DNA from: Paracoccus caeni
Lineage (GTDB): Bacteria > Pseudomonadota > Alphaproteobacteria > Rhodobacterales > Rhodobacteraceae
Direction: 5' to 3'
Assembly (NCBI RefSeq): GCF_016629665.1
Contig: NZ_JAEPRQ010000003.1
Location: 62,001-126,000 of the forward strand
DNA length: 64,000 nt
Each line of letters opens with the position of its first letter. Positions within the stretch are counted from its first letter, which is position 1. The position numbers and the translations under genes are program-made. Positions 17,880-26,327 of the stretch are shown in pieces. The notes under the pieces were generated by a model that did no database searches, was not told the origin of the DNA, and saw only the letters and a program-made list of their open reading frames with translations.

Positions 17880-19691
17880 CTAAGACCGCCCGCCGACGCT
17901 GACCAGCAGATCGGTTTTTCGCATCACTTCTGACAGGATACGTCCGGGCACCTGATCCAGCCGCTTTTGCGGGCCAACAAGCCAAAGGTTCCCGGTCGTG
18001 CCGCCTCCTCCTGAGCCGGGATAGGCCCGCGCGCCTGCGGAGAAGGTGAAATCCACCCCCGACAGATGCAGGTGCAACTCGTTGTCAAAGCCGAAACGCC
18101 AGCCCTGTGATCGCGCCAGTCCCATTAGCGGGGTTCCCGATATCATCTGCCCGGCGAAGGCCGAAATGACCCGACCGTCCATCTCGGACGACGCGGGGCG
18201 GTAAATCTCACGACCGGCCTGCGGGAAGGGTTGATTTTGACCGTTCTCTTCAAGCCTGAAACGCCATTCTTTTGCAAGCTCGTCCGGCGTTTCGACCGGA
18301 TGCCACAATCGCACCAGATCATTGGGATCGAAGGGGCGTGTGCCGTTATCCTGCAACCGCCACTGAAGGGTCTTGCCGCTGTGAACGGGCATGGCGGTGA
18401 CGGCCATGTCCTTCCCGTCCGCGACCACCTGCCAGATCAGATCGCGGGACAGGTTCCATGCATGCTTGCGGTCCGGGCCGAAGCGCTGCAGCCAAAGCAC
18501 CGCAGGAAGTGCCGCAGGCTCTGCCATGAGCGACTGCACCGCATCGCGAAAGGGCAGTTGCATATCCTTCGAAATCGGCTCATCGGCGGGCAAATCCAGC
18601 AGACCTTCGGGACGGGCGATCAGCGAACTGCGGGCGGTGCGCAGCAGGCGCTCCAGCTTCTTCTTGACGCCCGCGTGGCGGCAAGAGGCGGCCACGTCTC
18701 GCATGATCGAAATCGCTTCCGGGCGCGGTTCGTAAATCGTCGCATTCGCAAGTTGAAGCGTCAGCGATTGCGACGGCATCGTCTTGGCCTTTGGGTCCGG
18801 CGCGACTGAGGCCATGCGCCAGATCGGACCGATTGCCGCCATGCACCACTGTTCAGACCGCGCCAATCCGAACATCACCGCCCGCGCAATCGCGCCGCAA
18901 TCATCGACGACGAACGCGCCATCGGCCTTGTAGCTGACACGGCCTTCGGCGATGTCGGCCATTCGGATGACGGCCTGTTCCACGATACTGCGCGCGAAAT
19001 CGGCATAATCAGGGGTGCTTGCCACCAGCGTGGCAAAGGCATCCCTCGCCTCGGGATCTGGTTGCGCGCCATAGGGCAGATATCTGTGTTCAAGAAACCG
19101 GATCAGGGGCAGCGCACCTGCCTTGGCATAGATACCGCGTTCGGTTCGCGCCAGTTCACCCTTGGTCGAGGCCTGCCAAGCAGCCAAGGCGGTGGCGATT
19201 GCTGCGGGGTCCTGTGCAAGACTTGCCGCCGCCAGCCGCTCTTCCGGTTGGTGGCGACGGTCCAGCAGGGGCAGCATCTTTTGCAGGCGGGAACGGGTCT
19301 CGGCCTCCGGCTCTTCGCGCATTCGCAGGATCATCGACCGCAGCAGGTGGATGATGCGCGATAGCTTAACGTCCTCGGGCGAATATCTTGGATCAGGTGA
19401 CGGTTCGGGCGTCCAGTTGTCGATCAGCCAGCGCAGCGCCGACAGCCCCTCGTCGAAGGACTGCGCGCGGAAGACAGCCTGCTTGCCCGAGAACTCGATG
19501 GAGCTGGCCAAGGGCTCGATGCGGCGGTCCAATCCCGGCTGGCCACGCACGCGCCATGCCAAGGGGATCAGATCGCCGAGATCTTCTGGCGAGAGTTGCC
19601 TTGTCAACTCGGCCAGTTCGCCGAAATCGTCCGGCGGCGAGACGGCGGCTTCCAGAATACTGCGGGCGCGGTCAATTGGCCTGTCGGTCAT
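17880..19691 (-). CDS. DUF4132 domain protein
   Basis: 603 aa. The C-terminal third (about 400-600) has the DUF4132 signature area: WRFRLEENGQNQPFPQAGREIYRPA and MGLARSQGWRFG, as in MolR/YehI-type proteins. The N-terminal 400 residues are helical and repeat-like. The recorded E. coli relatives are about twice as long, so this is a short version. No signal peptide. It starts 66 bp after the ABC-2 permease gene on the same strand and may belong to that operon. Biochemical role is unknown. Confidence 0.72.
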   Translation of the reverse strand: MTDRPIDRARSILEAAVSPPDDFGELAELTRQLSPEDLGDLIPLAWRVRGQPGLDRRIEPLASSIEFSGKQAVFRAQSFDEGLSALRWLIDNWTPEPSPDPRYSPEDVKLSRIIHLLRSMILRMREEPEAETRSRLQKMLPLLDRRHQPEERLAAASLAQDPAAIATALAAWQASTKGELARTERGIYAKAGALPLIRFLEHRYLPYGAQPDPEARDAFATLVASTPDYADFARSIVEQAVIRMADIAEGRVSYKADGAFVVDDCGAIARAVMFGLARSEQWCMAAIGPIWRMASVAPDPKAKTMPSQSLTLQLANATIYEPRPEAISIMRDVAASCRHAGVKKKLERLLRTARSSLIARPEGLLDLPADEPISKDMQLPFRDAVQSLMAEPAALPAVLWLQRFGPDRKHAWNLSRDLIWQVVADGKDMAVTAMPVHSGKTLQWRLQDNGTRPFDPNDLVRLWHPVETPDELAKEWRFRLEENGQNQPFPQAGREIYRPASSEMDGRVISAFAGQMISGTPLMGLARSQGWRFGFDNELHLHLSGVDFTFSAGARAYPGSGGGGTTGNLWLVGPQKRLDQVPGRILSEVMRKTDLLVSVGGRS

Positions 19692-19757
19692 GCGGCGTCA
19701 AATCCTTTGGGTAAATGACGCCAGCATGATGATCGGACCAACCTTTGCAAGTCGTCC

Positions 19758-20531
19758 TTATTCTCTCAACCGCCAGCCCGTCGCGAAGATCCAGCGGATA
19801 ATGCCCAGACAGATCGCGATCATGACGCCCACGGCGAGCAGCGACACGCCGACCGGCACATCCGCCATGCCGAAGAACGCCCAGCGGAAGCCCGAGATCA
19901 GGTAAAGCACCGGGTTCAGCTTGGCCACCGCTTCCCAGAAGGGTGGCAGCATGTTGGCCGAGTAGAAGGCCCCGCCAAGGAAAACCAGCGGCATGATCAC
20001 CATCATCGGGACAAGCTGCAACTGCTCGAACGACTTGGCCCAGAGACCGATGATAAAGCCCAGCAGACTGAAACCGACCGAAGTCAGGAACAGGAAGCCC
20101 AGCATCCAGAAAGGGTGCAGGATGTGCAGATCGACGAAGAAGAAGCTGGTCAGCAGGATCATCATCGCGATCAGCATGGCCTTCGCCGCCGCCGCGCCGA
20201 CAAAGCCCAGCGTGACCTCGATCCAGCCGACGGGCGAGACCAGATATTCATAGATCGTGCCGCTGAATTTCGGGAAATAGATCCCGAAGCTGGCATTGCT
20301 GACCGCCTGTTGCAGCACCGTCAGCATCATCAGGCCGGGCACGATGAACGCGCCATAGGCGACGCCCTCGACCGACTGGATGCGCCCGCCGATGGCCGCG
20401 CCGAAGACCACGAAATACAGCATCGTGGACAGGACAGGCGACAACAGCGACTGCATGATGGTGCGGAAGAAGCGCATCATTTCGTGGTGGAAGATCGCCC
20501 AGATACCGGGCCAGTTCACCCCCATATTCAT
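19758..20531 (-). CDS. ABC-2 type transporter permease (YadH-like)
   Basis: 257 aa with six transmembrane helices. [41 protein letters not shown] at the start, and [29 protein letters not shown], are typical of the two-component ABC-2 exporters such as E. coli YadH (256 aa). Start codon and upstream ATPase stop overlap as ATGA. Probable membrane half of a drug, lipid or polysaccharide exporter; substrate unknown. Confidence 0.9.
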   Translation of the reverse strand: MNMGVNWPGIWAIFHHEMMRFFRTIMQSLLSPVLSTMLYFVVFGAAIGGRIQSVEGVAYGAFIVPGLMMLTVLQQAVSNASFGIYFPKFSGTIYEYLVSPVGWIEVTLGFVGAAAAKAMLIAMMILLTSFFFVDLHILHPFWMLGFLFLTSVGFSLLGFIIGLWAKSFEQLQLVPMMVIMPLVFLGGAFYSANMLPPFWEAVAKLNPVLYLISGFRWAFFGMADVPVGVSLLAVGVMIAICLGIIRWIFATGWRLRE

Positions 20532-21469
20532 GCTGTCACCTCATCCTGCGTCTCGGTCACAAGGGTCATGAAGACCTCTTCCAGATTGGACTGCCGGGTC
20601 GAGACGTCCCGCACCGTGATCCCATGAGCGGCGAGATCGCCCAAAAGCCGTGCGATCCCCGTCCGTTCCGCCCGCGTGTCATAGTCATAGCGCAGCGCCT
20701 TGCCGCCCTCGGTCAGCGACAGATCGCGGTCGGCAAGCGCTGCGGGGATTTCCGGCAAAGGCTCGTCCAACTCGATCGTCAGGGTCTTCTTGCCGAATTC
20801 ATCCATCAGTTCCGCCGTGGGCTTCACCAGTAGAAGCTGACCGTGATTGATGACGCCGACGCGGTCGGCCATTTCCTCTGCCTCTTCCAGATAATGCGTG
20901 GTCAGGATGATGGTCACGCCGTCGCGGCGAAGTTGTTCAACCACCTGCCACATCTCGCGCCTGAGCGCGACATCGACGCCCGCCGTCGGCTCGTCAAGGA
21001 ACAGCACCTTCGGGCGATGGGCCAGCGCCTTGGCGATCAGCACCCGCCGCTTCATCCCACCCGAAAGCTCTTTCGTCGCCGCATCGCGCTTGTCCCACAG
21101 CGCCAGACTGCGCAGAACCTGCTCGATATAGGCGTCGTCCGGGCCTTCACCGTAAAGGCCGCGGGTAAAGCGGACGCTGTTGATCACCTTCTCGAACGGC
21201 TCAAGCGCGATTTCCTGCGGGACCAGCCCGATCATCCGTCGCGCGGCACGCCAGTCGGTGCGGATGTCATGGCCGCCGACCCGGACGGTGCCGCCGGTCG
21301 GCACCACCAGCCCGCAGATGATCGAGATCAGCGTGGTCTTGCCCGCACCGTTCGGGCCAAGAAGGGCGATGATCTCACCCTCGTTGATGGTCAGGCTGAC
21401 ATCGCTCAGCGCCTTGGTGCCGCTGCCATATTGCTTCGACAGGTGGTCGATTTCGATGATGCCGGTCAT
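20528..21469 (-). CDS. ABC transporter ATP-binding protein (YadG-like)
   Basis: 313 aa. Walker [13 protein letters not shown] (about 38-49), signature [15 protein letters not shown], Walker [13 protein letters not shown] and the H-loop [13 protein letters not shown] are all present. The C-terminal extension is that of drug-export ATPases. It pairs with the permease downstream by a 4-bp overlap. AAGGAGA precedes ATG 21469, 27 bp after the MFS stop, so it probably belongs to the SoxR-controlled operon. Confidence 0.93.
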   Translation of the reverse strand: MTGIIEIDHLSKQYGSGTKALSDVSLTINEGEIIALLGPNGAGKTTLISIICGLVVPTGGTVRVGGHDIRTDWRAARRMIGLVPQEIALEPFEKVINSVRFTRGLYGEGPDDAYIEQVLRSLALWDKRDAATKELSGGMKRRVLIAKALAHRPKVLFLDEPTAGVDVALRREMWQVVEQLRRDGVTIILTTHYLEEAEEMADRVGVINHGQLLLVKPTAELMDEFGKKTLTIELDEPLPEIPAALADRDLSLTEGGKALRYDYDTRAERTGIARLLGDLAAHGITVRDVSTRQSNLEEVFMTLVTETQDEVTA

Positions 21470-21496
21470 GCCGGTCTCCTTCTTTTGCCTGACGGA

Positions 21497-22690
21497 TCAG
21501 GATATGCGCGTCGGCCGGGGCGGCGCTTGCCGCATCAGCATCAGGGTCAGGATCACGGCCAGAACGACAAAGCCCGCCGCACCGGCGCCAAAGGCACCCG
21601 CATAGCCCAGACGTTCGACCAGAGGTTGCGTGACCAGCGGTGACAGAAACTGACCCAGAAAAATGGCCGAGGTGACAGCGCCCGAGACAAGTCCCCGATG
21701 CCGGGCAGGGGTCACGTTCAGCGCAGTGGTGATGAACGTTGGCATACATAATCCCAGACCGGCTCCGATCAAGGCGGTCCCGATCATTTCGACGCCCAAG
21801 GTGTCGCCGGATGCCACGGCGGAAAATCCCATGGCCAGCGTCAGATAGCCCGAAACCGGCGTCCCGATCCGCCCCAGCCAAGGCCGGATCCAGCCCGAGA
21901 CCACCGACATGATCGCCGCCGCGAACATCATCGACCCCATGACGTAACCGGCCTTCTGCGGATCGGGCATGCCCAGACCTTGCAGGTGATAGGGAAGCTG
22001 CGTCGGCACCGCGTAGAAGATGACAAATGTCAACCCCGCCGCCACGGACATCACCGCGACAGTGAATTGCCAGCCCGGTTCCGGCTCTGCCTCGGGGATG
22101 GCGTTGTCGTGGCCGGTCGCAGCAGGTGCAGGCTCGGGCAGGACGCGCCAGATGAACGGAAAGAAAACGATTGCAAGTGCGTAGATGGCAAAGGGCAATC
22201 TGGGGTCGATTGCCGCCATTTCGCCCGCAGCCGTGACGAAGATCAGCCCGCCGACATTGGTTGCGGCCATCTGATAGCCCAGAAGGCGACCCCGCTCTGG
22301 CCCTTGAAAATAGTCCCCGATCAACGCGGCCTGTGCGACCATGATCGTCGCCACCCCAAGCCCAAGCACCAGCCGGCTGGCAAGGATCGCCTCGATCGAG
22401 TTCAGATAAAGCCCAGCCGTTCCGGCCAGCGCATAAACGATCAGCCCGATCAGCAGCGGCCTGCGTCGTCCCAGCCGGTCGGTCAGCGCCCCCGCAAACG
22501 GCGCGATGATCGCCACCAGCAGCGAAGGCGCGGTGATCAGCAGCCGGGTCAACGTCGCGGCAAGGGGATTGTCGGCGAACTCGGCCTGCAGCCCCGGCAG
22601 TGAGGGTGTGATCGTGGCGTTCGACATGATCGTCAGGGTGGCGGCCAGCATCAGCCCCCAAGCGCGTGGGTCAAGAAGGATACGATCCAT
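21497..22690 (-). CDS. MFS exporter
   Basis: 397 aa, twelve transmembrane helices. The loop after helix 2 carries GALTDRLGRRRPLLIG, the conserved MFS motif A. Helix 1 begins MDRILLDPRAWGLMLAATLT. Its ATG at 22690 overlaps the FMN-reductase stop as TAATG and has GGAGG upstream. Drug or small-molecule efflux is the likely role, because SoxR controls MFS exporters directly in several non-enteric bacteria; here that is inference from position. Confidence 0.88.
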   Translation of the reverse strand: MDRILLDPRAWGLMLAATLTIMSNATITPSLPGLQAEFADNPLAATLTRLLITAPSLLVAIIAPFAGALTDRLGRRRPLLIGLIVYALAGTAGLYLNSIEAILASRLVLGLGVATIMVAQAALIGDYFQGPERGRLLGYQMAATNVGGLIFVTAAGEMAAIDPRLPFAIYALAIVFFPFIWRVLPEPAPAATGHDNAIPEAEPEPGWQFTVAVMSVAAGLTFVIFYAVPTQLPYHLQGLGMPDPQKAGYVMGSMMFAAAIMSVVSGWIRPWLGRIGTPVSGYLTLAMGFSAVASGDTLGVEMIGTALIGAGLGLCMPTFITTALNVTPARHRGLVSGAVTSAIFLGQFLSPLVTQPLVERLGYAGAFGAGAAGFVVLAVILTLMLMRQAPPRPTRIS

Positions 22691-23271
22691 TACCCGGCCT
22701 CCGGTGTATAGGGCCGCGCTTGCCGTGCCTCGGCCAGCGCATCTGCCCACCATTTCAGACGATGCGCAAAGATCGCCATCGCGGCCTCGGCCGCGGCGGC
22801 TTCGTTCGCATCAAGGATATGCCCCGCCTCGTCGAACTTGCGCCAGGGCGAGGCGAAGCTGACCGTATCGCGCAGCGTCACCGTATGCACCTCGGCCAGC
22901 ACGATCCGCAGCGATTCGATGGCCCGAAGCCCGCCCGAGATGCCGCCATAGCTGATCAGCCCCACGGGCCGCGCCCACCATTCGGAAATCACCGCATCGA
23001 TCAGCGTCTTAAGCTGACCGGGCGCGGCGTGGTTATATTCGGGGGTGACGATGACGAAACCGTCCAGCCCTTCCATCCGCTTGCGCAGCCGCGTGGTCGC
23101 CTCGGTATCGCCGATCTGCACCGGCAGAAGTGCCGGGTCGGCGGGATCGATCACCCGCGTCTCGAAACCATGATCGCTCAACTGGTCGATCACCCATGCG
23201 GCCACACGATCATTCACCCTCCCTTCGCGGATTGATCCCAGGATCACCCCGATCCGATTGCCGACTGCCAT
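22690..23271 (-). CDS. NADPH-dependent FMN reductase (quinone/chromate reductase type)
   Basis: 193 aa flavodoxin-like protein. IGVILGSIREGRVNDRVAAWV is the FMN phosphate-binding start, and FVIVTPEYNHAAPGQLKTLIDAVISEWWARPVGLISYGG is the conserved core of the NADPH_FMN_red family (ChrR, Lot6, ArsH relatives). Likely two-electron reduction of quinones or similar redox-cycling compounds, avoiding semiquinones. First gene behind the SoxR box. Confidence 0.9.
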   Translation of the reverse strand: MAVGNRIGVILGSIREGRVNDRVAAWVIDQLSDHGFETRVIDPADPALLPVQIGDTEATTRLRKRMEGLDGFVIVTPEYNHAAPGQLKTLIDAVISEWWARPVGLISYGGISGGLRAIESLRIVLAEVHTVTLRDTVSFASPWRKFDEAGHILDANEAAAAEAAMAIFAHRLKWWADALAEARQARPYTPEAG

Positions 23272-23305
23272 TGCCTGCTCCTTGCCAATCTTCCGTTGGT
23301 CTGCG

Positions 23306-23336
23306 ACCCTAAGACCTCAACCATAGTTCAGGACAA
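23306..23336 (-). promoter_or_regulatory. SoxR-type promoter with SoxR box
   Basis: On the minus strand, -35 TTGTCC (23336-23331) and -10 TAGGGT (23311-23306) are separated by exactly 19 bp, the long spacer of MerR-family promoters. The spacer overlaps CCTCAACCATAGTTCAGG (23315-23332), which matches the SoxR box arms CCTCAA and TTGAGG in 11 of 12 positions. It drives the FMN reductase operon and lies just ahead of soxR. Confidence 0.85.
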
Positions 23337-23343
23337 GTGTTAA

Positions 23344-23835
23344 ATGTCCAACGATATCAATAACCATAAAACTTTGCCTCCGATCCTTTCGGTCGGCGCA
23401 TTGTCCCGGCGCAGCGGCATCGCGATTTCTGCGATCCACTTTTACGAGCGCGAGGGCCTTCTTCGCTCTACGCGCAACGCCGTTGGTCATCGACGCTATT
23501 CCCGAGCCTCTCTGCGTATTCTGGCGATCATCAAGGCGGGTCAGCGCGCCGGGATACCTTTGGCATCCATCCGTCATGCGCTTGGTCCGGCTGTGTCGGG
23601 CGATGCGCTTGGGCAGGATGAGTGGCAGAGGATATCGGAAGGCTGGCGGGCGGACCTCGAAGAACGGATCAGGACGCTGGAACTGGTGCGAGACAGGCTG
23701 AGCGGATGTATCCGCTGCGGCTGTCTGTCGCACGAGGCGTGCCGGATGTTCAACCCCGGAGATACGGCAGCAGCCGATGGTCCCGGCGCGAAGGGGCTGG
23801 AGGTGCAGCATTTCGGGCCGGATAGCGCCGGATGA
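23344..23835 (+). CDS. soxR: Redox-sensitive transcriptional activator SoxR
   Basis: 163 aa. MerR-type helix-turn-helix LSVGALSRRSGIAISAIHFYEREGLL (about 15-40), dimerisation helix, then the 2Fe-2S loop CIRCGCLSHEACRMFNPGD with C-x2-C-x-C-x5-C. Redox-cycling compounds oxidise the cluster and switch the regulator on. It is divergent from the FMN reductase operon, and the SoxR box lies in the 72-bp gap. There is no SoxS gene nearby, so direct control of target genes is expected. Confidence 0.95.
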   Translation: MSNDINNHKTLPPILSVGALSRRSGIAISAIHFYEREGLLRSTRNAVGHRRYSRASLRILAIIKAGQRAGIPLASIRHALGPAVSGDALGQDEWQRISEGWRADLEERIRTLELVRDRLSGCIRCGCLSHEACRMFNPGDTAAADGPGAKGLEVQHFGPDSAG

Positions 23836-23891
23836 CAGGTGTGATGTCGCTGCGTTATGCTGCGGTCACATTCCCAAGAAGGCCGCGCCCG

Positions 23892-24200
23892 ATGAGTGCA
23901 GAAAAGACCGATCAGCGTCCCGCCATTTCCTTCCAGACAAGGGTTCTGCGCAAGGAAGAGTTTCTGCCGCGCTACATCGTCGTGAAGCCTGAATACGTGC
24001 CCGGCCGCACCGCAGCTTTCCCGGCGGATGTGATGCTGAACGAGGCGGGTCCGTTCCGCCGCAACATCCGGCCTTGGGGCAAGGGCTCGGACGTGTTCTT
24101 CTTCAACCTGACGGCGCCGCAATGCGAGAAGGCGGGGCTTGGCACGAATGACGAATGCTGGGTGACGATCCGTCCGCTGACCGATTCGGAAAGCGCCTGA
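23892..24200 (+). CDS. Hypothetical protein
   Basis: About 102 aa from ATG 23892; ATG 23844 is an alternative. A soluble domain with RPAISFQTRVLRKEEFLPRYIVVKPEYV and AFPADVMLNEAGPFRRNIRPWGKGSDVFFFNLT. I recognise no family. It follows soxR by 56 bp on the same strand. The stop lies 4 bp from the convergent MFS gene. Confidence 0.6.
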   Translation: MSAEKTDQRPAISFQTRVLRKEEFLPRYIVVKPEYVPGRTAAFPADVMLNEAGPFRRNIRPWGKGSDVFFFNLTAPQCEKAGLGTNDECWVTIRPLTDSESA

Positions 24201-24203
24201 GTG

Positions 24204-25367
24204 TCATTCACCGTTTGATGGCCGACTGATCGCCAGCGTTGTCGCAAGCATCGTCGCACCGAAGGCGCAGAATGCGGCAAGCCCGAACATATGCGGCCAA
24301 GAAACCCCGGCAGCAAATCCGGCCAGAACCGCACCAAGCGCCCCGATCCCGTCCATCAGCGCGAAGGCAAGGCCCAATGTCGTCCCCTCGCTTCGCCCGG
24401 TATGATCCACTGCCGTCGCAAGCATGGTCGAACGGATCGCATCCAGCGCGGCGACAGCAATGATCATCGTCACGATCACCGCCCATAACGGCAAAGTCGC
24501 TACCAGAACCAGACAGGCCAGCCCCGCCAATGCAGTCCCGACGACAAGAACGGGTCGCCGCCCCGAGCGGTCCGAGACTCGCCCGGCCCATGGCTGCACC
24601 ACCGCGCCCAGGACCAGCATCGCCGAAAAGATGACCCCGACCGTCCCGCTGCCCAGACCATGGGCCTCGACCAGATAAAGCGGGATCATGCTCAGCAGCG
24701 CCATCAGAGCCATGTTGTAGAGACAGATCATCCCGATGCGTTGACCATTCACGCCGCGCCATGTCGCCAGAAGCACGGTCAAATCCTTCCGGCGCAGTGG
24801 TCGGGCAGAGATGATCGGGACGCGACGCACCACGCGCAGCAGGCAAATCCCGACGATCAGCGTCGGCAGCACCGAGACGATCAGCGCTTCGCGCCAGCCC
24901 ACCCATAGAAGCATGAGCCCGACCAAAAGCGGAGCCAGAATCTCGGCCGCCGATCCTCCGATGGCGTGGATGCCCAAGGCCCAGCCGCGCCCTTGTTTGC
25001 TGTCCTGCGCCAGAATGCCCGCTGCAATCGGATGCCACGCAGCGTTTCCCATACCAGCTATCGCCAGCAAAAGGGCGAGCGACCAGAAGTCCGTCGCGAA
25101 GGCCGCAGCGGCATAGCCGATCACGATCCACCAGAACGTTGCGAGAAGCCAGCGCCCCCGGTTCGGCGCATGATCTGCGATCATCCCTGCAGGTAAATAG
25201 GCCAGCGCGCCGCCGATATTGAGGACCGTGAACAGCAGCCCGACCTCGGCAGGCGCCAGTGCCATCGACATCCCCGCAGCCGGAACGATCAGCCACAAAG
25301 CGGCGATTGGCCAGTCATTGGCGAGATGGCCGATGGCAAACCATGTGTGGAGGCTGCGCGCGCTCAT
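24204..25367 (-). CDS. MFS transporter (Fsr-like)
   Basis: 387 aa, about twelve transmembrane helices. It starts MSARSLHTWFAIGHLANDWPIAALWLIVPA, and WAGRVSDRSGRRPVLVVG is motif A of the second half. The general form resembles fosmidomycin-resistance-type exporters. ATG 25367 has AAGGAT upstream. It is divergent from an AraC-type regulator, an arrangement common for regulated efflux genes. Confidence 0.85.
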   Translation of the reverse strand: MSARSLHTWFAIGHLANDWPIAALWLIVPAAGMSMALAPAEVGLLFTVLNIGGALAYLPAGMIADHAPNRGRWLLATFWWIVIGYAAAAFATDFWSLALLLAIAGMGNAAWHPIAAGILAQDSKQGRGWALGIHAIGGSAAEILAPLLVGLMLLWVGWREALIVSVLPTLIVGICLLRVVRRVPIISARPLRRKDLTVLLATWRGVNGQRIGMICLYNMALMALLSMIPLYLVEAHGLGSGTVGVIFSAMLVLGAVVQPWAGRVSDRSGRRPVLVVGTALAGLACLVLVATLPLWAVIVTMIIAVAALDAIRSTMLATAVDHTGRSEGTTLGLAFALMDGIGALGAVLAGFAAGVSWPHMFGLAAFCAFGATMLATTLAISRPSNGE

Positions 25368-25444
25368 CTTGGTATCCTTTTGCGGCCGACCACCGCGACC
25401 CAAGAGGGGGATATCAAAGATCGCCTCGACCCTTTATCGATGCT

Positions 25445-25488
25445 TGGGCATAATCTATCGAGAAATCGTCAATATCATCTTATGCCCA
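25445..25488. promoter_or_regulatory. Long-spaced inverted repeat between MFS and AraC genes
   Basis: Perfect 9-bp arms TGGGCATAA (25445-25453) and TTATGCCCA (25480-25488), 26 bp apart. The right arm covers the candidate AraC start ATG 25482. It could be an operator bound by an AraC dimer or an mRNA hairpin hiding the start. Confidence 0.5.
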
Positions 25489-26267
25489 TTCGTGATCAAC
25501 GCATGATCTTTGGACCAACACGGCCCCGCTATCTTGCTGAACTTGTCGGCTCTGCATCCGGCGAGGCTACCGACTGGCATAGTCACAGCTTTGGACAGTT
25601 GATTTCGTCGATCTCGGGCACAATGTATGTCGGCACCGAAACTCATGTGCTGCTGCTCAGCCCCGCCATGGCGATCTGGATTCCTCCGGATGCCGGGCAC
25701 TGGATGCGCACCAGTTCCAATAACGAGATGCTCTATGTCGATGTGAACCGCGCCGAGGCGGTGCATCTGGGTCAGGCGTGCCGGGTCATTGCGATGACGC
25801 CTTTGCTGAACGCGTTGATGCGGGCGACCTTGCCGGATGTTGCCCGCAGCGCCGCCCACCATAACACCCTGCACGATCTTCTGCAGAAAGAGTTGGTCGT
25901 CGCGCCGGATGTGCCGCTATCACTGGTGCTGCCGCGGGACAGCCGCATCCGTCCGCTTGCATTGTCGGCGTTGAACAATCCCGGAGACATTGTGTCGATC
26001 CAGCGATGGCTGTCATCGGCACCGACCAGCCGCAAGACGATTGAGCGGCTGTTTGTTTCTCAAACCGGCATGTCGCCTGCCCGTTGGCTTAAGCATGCGC
26101 GGGTGCTGCATGCCATTTCGCGGCTTGCCTCGGGTGAAAAGATCAGTTCGGTTGCGCTGGATATGGGATACGAATCCGCCAGCGCCTTCGGATACATGTT
26201 CCGCAAAAGCATTGGCCAGACGCCCGGTATGTTCCGCCCACCGACGCCCGAATTGGACAATAAATAG
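25482..26267 (+). CDS. AraC-family transcriptional regulator
   Basis: 261 aa. An N-terminal cupin-like sensor has HSHSFGQLISSISGTMYV and IWIPPDAGHWMRTSSN. The C-terminal double helix-turn-helix has SRKTIERLFVSQTGMSPARWLKHARVLHAISRLASG and VALDMGYESASAFGYMFRKSIGQTPGMFR. Start could be ATG 25482 or ATG 25503. Probably regulates the divergent MFS gene. Confidence 0.9.
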   Translation: MPIRDQRMIFGPTRPRYLAELVGSASGEATDWHSHSFGQLISSISGTMYVGTETHVLLLSPAMAIWIPPDAGHWMRTSSNNEMLYVDVNRAEAVHLGQACRVIAMTPLLNALMRATLPDVARSAAHHNTLHDLLQKELVVAPDVPLSLVLPRDSRIRPLALSALNNPGDIVSIQRWLSSAPTSRKTIERLFVSQTGMSPARWLKHARVLHAISRLASGEKISSVALDMGYESASAFGYMFRKSIGQTPGMFRPPTPELDNK

Positions 26268-26285
26268 GCTCTGGAAAGAGTGTTG

Positions 26286-26322
26286 TGCTGGCGGAACGAA
26301 ACAGTTCATCTCTCCGCCAGCA
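26286..26322. terminator. Hairpin between convergent araC-type gene and valS
   Basis: Perfect 10-bp arms TGCTGGCGGA and TCCGCCAGCA with a 17-nt loop, ending just before the valS stop. Probably terminates one or both transcripts. Confidence 0.5.
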
Positions 26323-26327
26323 TCCGG

